Source: Desulfovibrionaceae bacterium
GTDB taxonomy: Bacteria > Desulfobacterota > Desulfovibrionia > Desulfovibrionales > Desulfovibrionaceae
Length of the DNA stretch: 64,000 nucleotides
Direction of reading: 5' to 3'
Assembly (NCBI GenBank): GCA_022510785.1
Contig: JAFLSV010000004.1
Span: forward strand, 72,106-136,105
Positions within the stretch are counted from its first letter, which is position 1. Each line of letters opens with the position of its first letter. The notes under the pieces were generated by a model, which saw nothing but the letters and a program-made list of their open reading frames with translations, did no database searches and had not been told where the DNA came from. The translations under genes and the position numbers were made by a program. Positions 1-7,414 of this stretch are shown here, one piece after another.

Positions 1-137
1 TGGTCAAAGTGGTTCCACCACAGCGCGCCCGTAATGGCAAAAAGGCCCAGCATCAGAGCCCAGCGCACGGGCAGGGGCCGCATGACCTCAGCCGTTGCCC
101 GTTCCACGGCCCGGTTGCGTTTTCTCCAGAATGCCAT
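1..137 (-). CDS. Partial membrane protein, N-terminal 45 residues only
   Basis: The gene runs off the left edge, so only its N-terminus is visible. It starts MAFWRKRNRAVERATAE, a strongly basic stretch, followed from about residue 25 by a hydrophobic segment (WALMLGLFAITGALWW). This looks like a signal anchor or a first membrane helix, with the basic end inside the cell. No good ribosome binding site precedes the ATG at 137. A second ATG at M19 is preceded by GAGG, but too closely to be clearly better. The family cannot be named from 45 residues. The upstream region carries an AT-rich palindrome that could be its control site. Confidence 0.45.
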   Translation of the reverse strand, partial: MAFWRKRNRAVERATAEVMRPLPVRWALMLGLFAITGALWWNHFD

Positions 138-476
138 GAAACGGGTATAGCATCCGCGCCCCTGTCTTGACCAGAGTCTGAAACCCGCGAAACATTCGCC
201 CTGTCAATGAAGGTCAGCTTCTTAATTCTTTGAAATTCAAGGAAAATTTTTCTTGAAATCATCAAAAAAGTGAATCTTTCAAACCCGCCGGATTGGTATG
301 GACATTTCGGCGGACGGGGACGCTGCCGCATCAGCGAAGGGCGATCACGTCCCTATGCGCATTGCGGAATCTGACGCATTGCGCCTGTGGCGGCCTGCCG
401 GGCCGGGGCAATCGCGCGCAGGCGGCCTGTGGCCGGCGGGGCAGACGGGGAAAGAGGGAAAAGTCCGCGGCAGAAA
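138..476. other. Intergenic region with AT-rich palindrome
   Basis: About 340 bases without a convincing gene. ORFs drawn here (53..331 minus, 293..529 plus) have no ribosome binding site and no recognisable protein. Bases 200-290 are distinctly AT-rich compared with the rest and contain a palindrome listed separately. The left gene reads away from this region, so the AT-rich part is its likely promoter region. The right part (300-476) is GC-rich and lies downstream of the flagellar-rod-like gene; no U-tailed terminator was seen. Confidence 0.5.
236..257. promoter_or_regulatory. 22-bp near-perfect palindrome, possible operator
   Basis: TTCAAGGAAAATTTTTCTTGAA reads almost the same on both strands, with mismatches only beside the AT core. 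It lies about 100 bases upstream of the membrane-protein start at 137, in the only AT-rich stretch of this gap. A dimeric regulator site is the simplest reading. No adjacent regulator gene is visible. Confidence 0.35.
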
Positions 477-812
477 CTAAACCTTCAGATCGACGAGAAC
501 ACCAAGCAGCTCGTCGCCGGTGCGGATGACCGCGGTGTTGGCTTCAAAGGAACGCTGGTTGATAATAAGATTGGTCATTTCCCGCGCGACATCCACATGG
601 GAAAAGGGGGCGGCCTGTTCGCCGGAAACGATGTCCGGCGCGGGCCGGGTGACAATGGGGTTCACCCCCAGATCGGCCGGGCGCCCGCTCTGATAGCGCA
701 CCGAAACCGGCTGAAAGCTGGCGGTGTTGACGTTGGCGATATTGTAGGCCGTGCCCTGCACACCCGTGGCAAAGGCGTTCAGAGCGCTCAGGCTGGGTTC
801 AAATGACACCAT
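477..812 (-). CDS. Short flagellar basal-body rod-like protein (FlgC/FlgG family)
   Basis: A 111-residue protein resembling the ends of flagellar rod/hook proteins. The N-terminus (SLSALNAFATGVQGTAYNIANVNT) matches the rod-family segment that ends in the conserved N-x-A-N-x-x-T pattern. The C-terminus (DVAREMTNLIINQRSFEANTAVIRTGDELLG) matches the Flg_bbr_C domain. FlgC is usually about 140-150 residues and FlgG about 260, so the middle is nearly absent. The start at 812 is chosen over the ORF-track start at 851 because GGGGAG lies 8 bases before this ATG. It stands alone, not beside flgB or fliE, so it may be a diverged paralogue rather than the main rod subunit. Role inferred: axial flagellar component or export-apparatus substrate. 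Confidence 0.75.
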   Translation of the reverse strand: MVSFEPSLSALNAFATGVQGTAYNIANVNTASFQPVSVRYQSGRPADLGVNPIVTRPAPDIVSGEQAAPFSHVDVAREMTNLIINQRSFEANTAVIRTGDELLGVLVDLKV

Positions 813-1008
813 GCGCGTTCTCCCCTGTGTCCACACTACCCAAAAAAGCAAACCTTGTCACCTGGCGGATCGGTTCGCCGGCGAAAAAGTTGACGCCTGC
901 GTTCCGTTGGGCGGGGAAGGCGTGCTTCATCACGCGCCGGTTCAGGGTTGCGGAACCGGCCCGCGAGAGGGCCGTGCGCGCCATCCGGAGCCGCCGGTCT
1001 GAACGGAA

Positions 1009-2562
1009 TCAGGCCTGGCGCGCGCGTTCAGCCCGCATAGCCGGATGGAACAGGCGGATGCCCGTGATCAGCGCGGCGAGAACCAGCACGGCGGAGCCAA
1101 GGCTCAGGCCCAGGCTGCCGCCGGTGAACCCGGCCACGACATAGCCCGTGATGCAGGCGGTGGCCACCAGCAGGGCATAGGGCAGCTGGGTGGAGATATG
1201 ATCCACATGATTGCAGCCCGCGCCGGCGCTGGACAGGATGGTGGTGTCGGAAATGGGCGAGCAGTGATCGCCGAACACGCTGCCCGCCAGGGTGGCCGAC
1301 AGGGAGACCACCAGCAGCTGAGGGTCAAGTGCCTGGGCCACGGGCACCACAATGGGAATGAGTATGCCGAAGGTTCCCCAGGCCGTACCGGTGGCAAAAC
1401 TCAGAAAGCCCGCCACAACAAAGACGATGGCGGGCAGCAGGGCGCCGGAAGCCTGTCCTCCGGCCACGACGGATTCCACAAATTGAGGAGTCTGGAGCAA
1501 ATCCCGGCACACGCCGCTGATAGTCCAGGCCAGCACCAGAATGACGTTGGCGGTGAGCATGGTCTTCATGCCTTCCACGATGCCGTTCATGAAGTTGTGG
1601 AAGGAAACAAGACCCCGCGGCACAAAAAGTAGCATGGCCGTTGCCAGAGCCGCGCACGATCCCCAGACCAGCGCCTGGGAGGCGCTGGTATTGCCGAAGG
1701 CGGCAGCCAGGGTGTGATAGGCCGGGTCTTCGCCCCAGTAGCCGCCGCTGTACAGCAGGCCCAGCACGGAAAACACAATGAGACTGGCAATGGGCAGCAC
1801 CATGTCGAGGATGCCTCCGTGCCGCACCCTGCCGCTGTCGGCGTTGGCCGCAGGCACGGCCAGCGCGCCCAGTTCGCCGCGTTCCGCCAGTTTTTCCGCC
1901 GTGCGCATGGGGCCGAAGTCAAAGCGGCTCAGGCTGACCACCCCGATCATGACCAGGGAAAGCAGGGCGTAAAAATTGTAGGGAATAGTGGACGCAAAGG
2001 CGGCGAAATCACTCTCGAACGCGCCGGTGGCCTTCAGGTTGCTGCCCACGGCCGCCGCCCAGCTGGAAACGGGCGCGATAATGCAGACGGGGGCGGCCGT
2101 GGCGTCGATGATATAGGCCAGTTTGGCGCGGGAAATGTGGTGACTGTCGGTGACAGGTTTCATGACCGTTCCCACGGTCAGGCAGTTGAAATAATCGTCG
2201 ATGAAGAAGACGGCGCCCAGGGCGCTGGTGGACAGCAGGGCGGAGCGCCGGTTTTTAATTTTGCCCGCGGCCCATTTTCCGTAAGCGGCAGTGCCGCCGG
2301 CCATGGAAATGACGTAGACCAGGGCGCCCAAGAGCGAGCAGAACATGATGATATTCATGTCGATTTTGTTCACCATCACGGTGAACGCTATTTCCACCGG
2401 CCCCATCAGCAGCGAGACCCCCGGCATGTTGGCCGCGTAAATGATGGTGCCGGTCAGGATGCCGATAAGCAGCGAGGACAGCACCTCCTTGGTGAGCAGG
2501 GCAAGGGTGATGGCTATGACGGGTGGAAGAATGGAAAGCCAGCCGGCATAATACGGATCCAC
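1009..2562 (-). CDS. nhaC: Na+/H+ antiporter, NhaC family
   Basis: A 517-residue inner-membrane protein with many hydrophobic helices, typical in length for NhaC-type antiporters. Family-like stretches include the early loop LTKEVLSSLLIGILTGT, the FFIDDYFNCLTVG segment, ATGTAWGTFGILIPI and FGDHCSPISDTTILSSAGAGCNHVDHI, which carry the buried polar and acidic residues of this superfamily. Expected role is export of Na+ against entering protons for pH and sodium balance; substrate preference (some relatives swap malate/lactate or amino acids) cannot be read from sequence. The start is a GTG at 2562 with CGGAGA 8 bases upstream. Monocistronic as far as can be seen. Confidence 0.85.
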   Translation of the reverse strand: MDPYYAGWLSILPPVIAITLALLTKEVLSSLLIGILTGTIIYAANMPGVSLLMGPVEIAFTVMVNKIDMNIIMFCSLLGALVYVISMAGGTAAYGKWAAGKIKNRRSALLSTSALGAVFFIDDYFNCLTVGTVMKPVTDSHHISRAKLAYIIDATAAPVCIIAPVSSWAAAVGSNLKATGAFESDFAAFASTIPYNFYALLSLVMIGVVSLSRFDFGPMRTAEKLAERGELGALAVPAANADSGRVRHGGILDMVLPIASLIVFSVLGLLYSGGYWGEDPAYHTLAAAFGNTSASQALVWGSCAALATAMLLFVPRGLVSFHNFMNGIVEGMKTMLTANVILVLAWTISGVCRDLLQTPQFVESVVAGGQASGALLPAIVFVVAGFLSFATGTAWGTFGILIPIVVPVAQALDPQLLVVSLSATLAGSVFGDHCSPISDTTILSSAGAGCNHVDHISTQLPYALLVATACITGYVVAGFTGGSLGLSLGSAVLVLAALITGIRLFHPAMRAERARQA

Positions 2563-3111
2563 GATACAGTCTCCGGGTAAAGGGGGGATGGCCGGGCCGT
2601 CCGCAGGGCGTGAACGCCCTGAAGCTGCCGTCCGCCGGGTGGAAACCCTGATGCGGCTTCATTCAGTCAAATCACAAATCTATACGGGAATGGTCAAGAT
2701 ATATACCGTTTTTTTGCCGCTGAAAAGCGTTTCGACGGCAGGGGCGGAAAGAGCTTTTTCCCGTGCCGGCGCGGCAGCCCGCGCGGGTTTGCCGGTGTTT
2801 CCGCGCCGTGCCGGCGCGGAGGGGGAACCCCGCGGGAACAGCGGCGGCTTGTCCCCGCTTTGAGTGTGCCGGCTTTGATGATATCCTGCCGGAGCGGCGC
2901 CGGACAGGCCAAAACCCGGGCCGCCGTCCATCATGCCTGCGCGGTCTGGAGCTCCGACGGAAACCGGACGGCGGGAGAAATCCCCGGGCGGCGTGAACGG
3001 ACTTGCGGGAATAGGCAAAAAGATGCGCGAATTGGCGCTGGTTCGCGCGGCAAAACAGACTTAAAAGAAGAGGTCAGGCTCACGCAGATACCAGGGTGAG
3101 CCGCGGGAGCA
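2563..3111. other. Intergenic region between divergent nhaC and DUF3737 genes
   Basis: About 550 bases with no supported gene. Overlapping ORFs on both strands lack ribosome binding sites and have low-complexity Arg/Ala/Pro composition typical of GC-rich shadows. Two hairpins are visible: AGGGCG/CGCCCT (2605-2620), in the nhaC leader about 45 bases before its start, and TCCGCGCC/GGCGCGGA (2800-2820). An AT-richer patch at 2660-2720 holds hexamers such as TTGACC and TATAGA on the minus strand, but not at a proper promoter spacing. Confidence 0.5.
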
Positions 3112-3957
3112 ATGATGGAACTCATAAAAAATCACAGCTATGACGAGGAACGGGCCTTGTATGGCGTTCGTCATGTTCATCTTGTGAACTGCGCTTTTTC
3201 CGGGCCGGCGGATGGAGAAAGCGCCGTCAAGGAAGCCTCGGATGTTGTGGCCGAAGGCTGTTTTTTTGACCTGCGCTATCCCTTCTGGCATGTGCAGCGG
3301 CTGAGTATCCGGCAGTGCCGCATGTCCGAGGGGTGCCGGGCGGCGTTGTGGTATTCTGGGCAGATCACCGCTGCGGAAAGTGAACTGCATGGAATTAAGG
3401 TATTTCGTGAATGCCGGGATGTGACCGTCCGTGACTGTGATATCAAATCCCATGAGGCCGGCTGGTTTTCCCGCGGGTTTGTGATGGAAAAATGCGTGGT
3501 GGAAAGTGATTATTTTATGTTAAATAGCAAAAATCTTAAATTGAGCGATGTGAGATTCAAGGGAAAATATGCCTTGCAATATCTGCAAGATTCTGTTTTT
3601 GAAAATTGCGATATCACCAGCCGGGATGCTTTTTGGCATGCTCGGAATGTTACCGTCAAAAACAGCGTGCTCCGCGGGGAATTCCTTGGCTGGTATTCCG
3701 ACAATCTTATTCTTGAAAATTGCCGGATACTCAGCTCTCAACCCTTATGTTACTGCACAAACCTGAAGCTTATGAATTGCGAAATTATTGATTCGGATCT
3801 TTGCTTTGAGAAGTCGGATGTGGACGCGGTTATCACAACTTCTGTTGACAGTATTAAAAATCCCCGATCAGGACGAATTGTGGCTCCATTTGTGGAAGAA
3901 ATTATCCGTGATGATGAAAATTCCAAGGCTGAAATTTTTGTGACAGGTCAGCAATGA
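3112..3957 (+). CDS. DUF3737 family protein
   Basis: A 281-residue protein that matches DUF3737 along its length. It has the EERALYGVRHV opening, repeated W/F-rich turns (YPFWH, AALWYSG), the RDAFWHARNVTVKNS segment, FLGWYSDNLILENC, and a DSIKNPRSGRI ending. The repeating N-C-x-[IVL] rungs about 20 residues apart suggest a right-handed beta-helix. No biochemical role is established for the family. No signal peptide or membrane segment is present, so it should be cytoplasmic. The start at 3112 follows GGGAG; M2 (3115) is equally possible. Codon and base use in the 3' half is clearly AT-richer than the flanking housekeeping genes, suggesting transfer together with the next two genes. Confidence 0.85.
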   Translation: MMELIKNHSYDEERALYGVRHVHLVNCAFSGPADGESAVKEASDVVAEGCFFDLRYPFWHVQRLSIRQCRMSEGCRAALWYSGQITAAESELHGIKVFRECRDVTVRDCDIKSHEAGWFSRGFVMEKCVVESDYFMLNSKNLKLSDVRFKGKYALQYLQDSVFENCDITSRDAFWHARNVTVKNSVLRGEFLGWYSDNLILENCRILSSQPLCYCTNLKLMNCEIIDSDLCFEKSDVDAVITTSVDSIKNPRSGRIVAPFVEEIIRDDENSKAEIFVTGQQ

Positions 3958-4032
3958 GTCGCCATGTGATTTGTCCAAACATTTGCTCCATGAACAGGCA
4001 TTCAATGCACCTTAACAGAAACGAAGAGGACT

Positions 4033-4908
4033 ATGCACATGTTTCACAAAAGTATCATATGTTGTCTGGGATTTGTGTTTGTTTTCTTATTGATTAATGT
4101 AGCCTGTGCTGAGCCGCAGGCCGCAGGAGACAATTTGGAAAGGATTGCCATAATGGAAAAGAATATGCAGAAATTTCTGGGCAGCGCGGAATCTTCACTT
4201 TCATCCACTGATGATCCTGATTTTGCCGCCATACGGGACAGGCTGATCTATGGTGAAATTGCGGATCGGGGATCATTGAGTGACACGCAGCGCGGGCTTA
4301 TTACCCTGGTTGTGCTGACAGCCAGCCAGACTCTGGATGATTTGAAAACGCATGTCAATGCTGCCTTGCGTGTTGGCGTAACTCCTGTGGAAATTAAGGA
4401 AGCGATATATCAGTGCGCTCCATACATTGGCTTCCCCAAAACGGAAGCTGCGCTGAAAAAAGTTAATGAGGTTTTTAACGAAAATAATATTCCTCTCCCG
4501 CTGGAAAGTCAGAGTACGGTTACGGAATCTTCCCGTTACGCGGATGGATTGAGTGTGCAAAAATCCATTTTTGGCGATGTCATAGACACTATGCATAAGG
4601 CGACGCCGGCGGGGCAGCTGCCCATTGTTCAAAATTATCTTTCCGCGTTTTGCTTTGGCGATATCTATACCAGAAAGGGTCTGGACCTGAAGACCCGGGA
4701 GCTTTTGACATTTTCCATCATTTCCGCCCTCGGTGGCTGCGAAAGTCAGGTTCGTTCCCATGTGCAGGCCAATGTGGCCGTGGGAAATTCCAAGCAAAAT
4801 CTGGTTGACGCGCTGGCGCAAAGTCTTCCCTGCATCGGTTTTCCCCGGACTCTCAATGCGCTGGCCTGCGTCAACAGCGTCATCCCCGAGCCTGATCAGG
4901 CAAAGTAA
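4033..4908 (+). CDS. Exported tandem carboxymuconolactone-decarboxylase (CMD/AhpD-like) protein
   Basis: A 291-residue protein with a signal peptide (hydrophobic residues 7-22, likely cleavage after VACA at 26) followed by two CMD-fold repeats, about residues 60-145 and 185-285. Both repeats share the family pattern: LVVLTASQTLDDLKTHVNAALRVG then C-x-x-Y-I-G-F-P, and a diverged copy ending LPCIGFPRT. The AhpD CxxC redox pair is not seen, so peroxidase-type activity is not supported. Single cysteines precede the GFP motifs. AGAGGA sits just before the ATG at 4033. It follows the DUF3737 gene by 75 bases in the same direction, and an AraC regulator is convergent. CMD proteins are often encoded with oxidoreductases and AraC regulators; the substrate here is unknown. 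Confidence 0.85.
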   Translation: MHMFHKSIICCLGFVFVFLLINVACAEPQAAGDNLERIAIMEKNMQKFLGSAESSLSSTDDPDFAAIRDRLIYGEIADRGSLSDTQRGLITLVVLTASQTLDDLKTHVNAALRVGVTPVEIKEAIYQCAPYIGFPKTEAALKKVNEVFNENNIPLPLESQSTVTESSRYADGLSVQKSIFGDVIDTMHKATPAGQLPIVQNYLSAFCFGDIYTRKGLDLKTRELLTFSIISALGGCESQVRSHVQANVAVGNSKQNLVDALAQSLPCIGFPRTLNALACVNSVIPEPDQAK

Positions 4909-5041
4909 GCTTTGATGATGCAAACGATACGCCATTTTTCCGAAAAAATTTGAACCCCCATGCGCATGATGGCCTGGCGCGTGCGGAATGCGGAGCATGG
5001 CGGATGCGTGTGGCTTTTCGGTGACCCATGGGGCATGAGGG

Positions 5042-5072
5042 ACGACGAGCGCCCGTCACGGGCGCTCGTCGT
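5042..5072. terminator. 14-bp perfect stem-loop between convergent genes
   Basis: ACGACGAGCGCCCG and its exact complement CGGGCGCTCGTCGT flank a TCA loop. It lies between the 3' ends of the CMD gene (plus) and the AraC gene (minus) and could stop transcription from both sides. There is no U-run on either side, so it is not a classical intrinsic terminator; it may need Rho or serve as a 3' stabiliser. Confidence 0.6.
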
Positions 5073-5105
5073 ATGTGCCGGCCTGGGGCTTTGTGCCGGG
5101 CAGGC

Positions 5106-6017
5106 TCACGTTCCCGGCGAGCGGCGGCGTTTTCTGTCCCGCAGGGGAGGTTCGCCGAATATTCGCTTATATTCTCTGGTGAACTGGGTAACGCTGCCAT
5201 ATCCCACGCTTAAAGCCGCGCTGGAAGCCCGTTCGTTTTCCACCAGCATAAGGCGCTGCGCTTCATGCAGGCGCAATTGCTTTTGATATTGCAAGGGGCT
5301 GAGCCCTGTGAGCATTTTAAAACGCCGGTGCAGGTTTGCCGTTGACATATTGACCTGCCTGGCCAGCTCGTCGATGCGCATGGGGATTTTATAGTTTTTT
5401 CGTATCCAGCGTATGGCCTGGACAATCTGATGGTTTTGAGTGCCTGGCATGTTCAGTTGCCGCAAAATATTTCCATGGGGGCTTATAAGCAGAAGATAAT
5501 GAAGCTCATGCAGCATCATGGGTGCGCGAAGCGCTATTTGTTTGGATTTTTCAAGCAGTTCTAACATACGGAGGAACATTTCCAGAATATCTTCATTGGT
5601 ATCAGTGATTGAAATACTTGTATCTGATTGTATATTTTCAGGAAAATCTTGTTTTATTTCCATGGATAAAGAGGAAAGATATTGAGTATCAAGATAAAGA
5701 TAAAGAAAAAGAAAAGGTTTTTCCGGTGTGGCATGCATGACATAGGACGATATAGGCATATCCACACCGGCGACAATGCTCTGATTTTCCGTATAGATAT
5801 ACTCCCTGCCTCCCATGAGGGAATGCTTGGTTCCCTGAATGACAAGCCCGACCATGGGCTTTTCAAAGCAGCTTTCCGGCGCTCCTGTCTGGTCACGCCG
5901 GGCGAGGTGAAAACCTGGAATGGCTGTGGGGCAGATGCAGGGGCGCTTCAGATGCCGCAGCAGTTTATGCTTGAGTTCGTCATGAAGGTACGCGATTCGC
6001 GGCGCATGTTCCGTCAT
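5106..6017 (-). CDS. AraC-family transcriptional regulator (AraC_N type)
   Basis: A 303-residue regulator. Residues about 30-190 fit the AraC_N ligand-sensing domain (for example KPMVGLVIQGTKHSLMGGREYIY). The C-terminal third has the double helix-turn-helix of the family: RIDELARQVNMSTANLHRRFKMLTG as the first unit, then the conserved AQRLML and SVGYGSVTQFTREYKRIFGEPP as the second. This regulator type commonly controls nearby oxidoreductase or CMD genes, so the convergent CMD/DUF3737 pair is its most likely target; that is inference. The middle of the gene (5460-5760) is AT-rich with AAGATAAAGATAAAGAAAAAG-like runs, unlike its surroundings. Confidence 0.9.
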   Translation of the reverse strand: MTEHAPRIAYLHDELKHKLLRHLKRPCICPTAIPGFHLARRDQTGAPESCFEKPMVGLVIQGTKHSLMGGREYIYTENQSIVAGVDMPISSYVMHATPEKPFLFLYLYLDTQYLSSLSMEIKQDFPENIQSDTSISITDTNEDILEMFLRMLELLEKSKQIALRAPMMLHELHYLLLISPHGNILRQLNMPGTQNHQIVQAIRWIRKNYKIPMRIDELARQVNMSTANLHRRFKMLTGLSPLQYQKQLRLHEAQRLMLVENERASSAALSVGYGSVTQFTREYKRIFGEPPLRDRKRRRSPGT

Positions 6018-6086
6018 GGTATCTCCGTGTGCATGGTCAGGACCAGACGTATCCTGTGGTGCGCTTTAGGGTGACAGCATGAACCT

Positions 6087-7235
6087 TTATAGCGGGTTTT
6101 GGGGAAATGACAAGGCTGGCGACTCCCACCAGCGGGGATACTCAGGAATGGGATCAGTGAGATTCACCATTTCCCCTATAATTGGGGTCAGCAGGCGAAA
6201 ACGTGCATTCCGGCTGGCGCTTGCCATGCGTCTGAACGGTTCATCCCATGGATGACGGGCCAGGGCGAACTTGCCGATATGGGCGGGCAGCAGGTGTCTG
6301 GCTTCCATATCGTCCGCCGCCCGGGCCGCTTCTTCCGGTGTCATATGGATAAAGCGCCAGTCTTCATTGTACTGGCCGCAATCCAGAAGGGCGAGGTCAA
6401 CAGGCCCGAAGCGTTTGCCCAGCTCGGCAAAATGCGGGCCATAGCCGCTGTCTCCGCTGAAAAAGATGCGTCGCGCGGGCGATTCCAGCAAAAAGCCTGC
6501 CCACAGGGCCTTGTTCCGGGTCAGGGAACGCCCGGAGTAATGGCGGGCGGTCGTCACATGAACCCGGACGCCTGCGCCAAGGGCGAATGTGTCGCCCCAG
6601 TCCGCTTCGTGGATGACGTTGCCGGAAAATCCCCAGCGCTGGAAGTGCGCCCCCGTACCGAGCCCGCACAGAATGTTCCGTATTTTGGGTTTCAGGGCCA
6701 TCATGGAGGGGTAGTCCAGATGATCCCAGTGGTCATGCGAGATCAGCGCACAGTCGATATCCGGCATGTCGTCGGGCGAGTAGGGCGTGGCGCCGGCAAA
6801 GGCCCGCGTGCTGAAGGACACCGGGGCCGCATAGGGGCTGAATACCGGATCAATGAGCATGCGCTGGCCCGCAAGCTGGATGAAAAACGACGAGTGCCCA
6901 AGCCACACAACAGCATCCTGAGCGCGATCCGGGGAAAAAAGGGACGCCCGTTGCGAAGGAAGGGGGCCGGGAGGAACGGGGTTGACCCGTTTGGTCACGA
7001 GGGAGCGCACCAGGGCGACACCAAAACTGCTGTTGTCGGTCAAAATTGGCGTGGGAAGCTCATTGTGGAAGACTCCGTCGGCATAATGGGGCGAGGCCAG
7101 AATACGCCGGAGAGCCTCGCCTTCGGGAAGCGCCCCGAATTTTGTCTGGCGGAGAAATGCCCATATCCCGCCGGCACTTGCGCCGCCAAGCACAGCGCCG
7201 GCGCTCAGGGCTTTGAGGAAGCTTCTTCGGGTCAT
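6087..7235 (-). CDS. Tat-exported metallo-beta-lactamase-fold hydrolase (NAPE-PLD/UlaG-like)
   Basis: A 382-residue protein. The N-terminus MTRRSFLKALSAGAVLGG is a textbook twin-arginine signal, so the folded enzyme should go to the periplasm. The zinc-binding motif HDHWDH is at residues 167-172. Later metal ligands are in FFSGDSGYGPHF and LPAHIGKFALARHPWDEP, the latter typical of N-acylphosphatidylethanolamine-hydrolysing phospholipase D-like proteins. Hydrolysis of a phosphodiester or lactone in the envelope is expected, but the substrate is unknown; bacterial relatives are mostly uncharacterised. It lies upstream of nothing obvious and about 180 bases downstream of the efflux operon on the same strand. 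Confidence 0.85.
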   Translation of the reverse strand: MTRRSFLKALSAGAVLGGASAGGIWAFLRQTKFGALPEGEALRRILASPHYADGVFHNELPTPILTDNSSFGVALVRSLVTKRVNPVPPGPLPSQRASLFSPDRAQDAVVWLGHSSFFIQLAGQRMLIDPVFSPYAAPVSFSTRAFAGATPYSPDDMPDIDCALISHDHWDHLDYPSMMALKPKIRNILCGLGTGAHFQRWGFSGNVIHEADWGDTFALGAGVRVHVTTARHYSGRSLTRNKALWAGFLLESPARRIFFSGDSGYGPHFAELGKRFGPVDLALLDCGQYNEDWRFIHMTPEEAARAADDMEARHLLPAHIGKFALARHPWDEPFRRMASASRNARFRLLTPIIGEMVNLTDPIPEYPRWWESPALSFPQNPL

Positions 7236-7302
7236 GGCGACTCCTTGCGAGTGTGCGGCAGAACCTTGACGGGGCGGGACAGAGCCTTGCTGAAATGAGC
7301 GT

Positions 7303-7351
7303 CCCCGGTGAGAGTCTGGCAGCTTTCACCGGGGCGCGGCATCCATTTTTT
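7303..7351. terminator. Stem-loop in the efflux/hydrolase intergenic gap
   Basis: CCCCGGTGA (7303-7311) pairs exactly with TCACCGGGG (7326-7334). On the plus strand a T7 run follows about 11 bases later (7345-7351); on the minus strand, which carries the genes here, no U-run follows. A second small stem, GGGGGC/GCCCCC, sits at 7361-7378 just past the end of the outer-membrane factor gene. These may mark the end of the efflux transcript, but neither is a classical terminator. Confidence 0.35.
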
Positions 7352-7414
7352 TCAAGAGGCGGGGGCCTTGCTGCCCCCGAAGGCGCACAAGGCCCTGTGA
7401 GCGTGAATGGCCCT

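Noticed and set aside
2669-2697. Promoter for nhaC (TTGACC-N17-TGATTT, minus strand)
   Set aside because: The -10 matches only 2 of 6 bases; not convincing.
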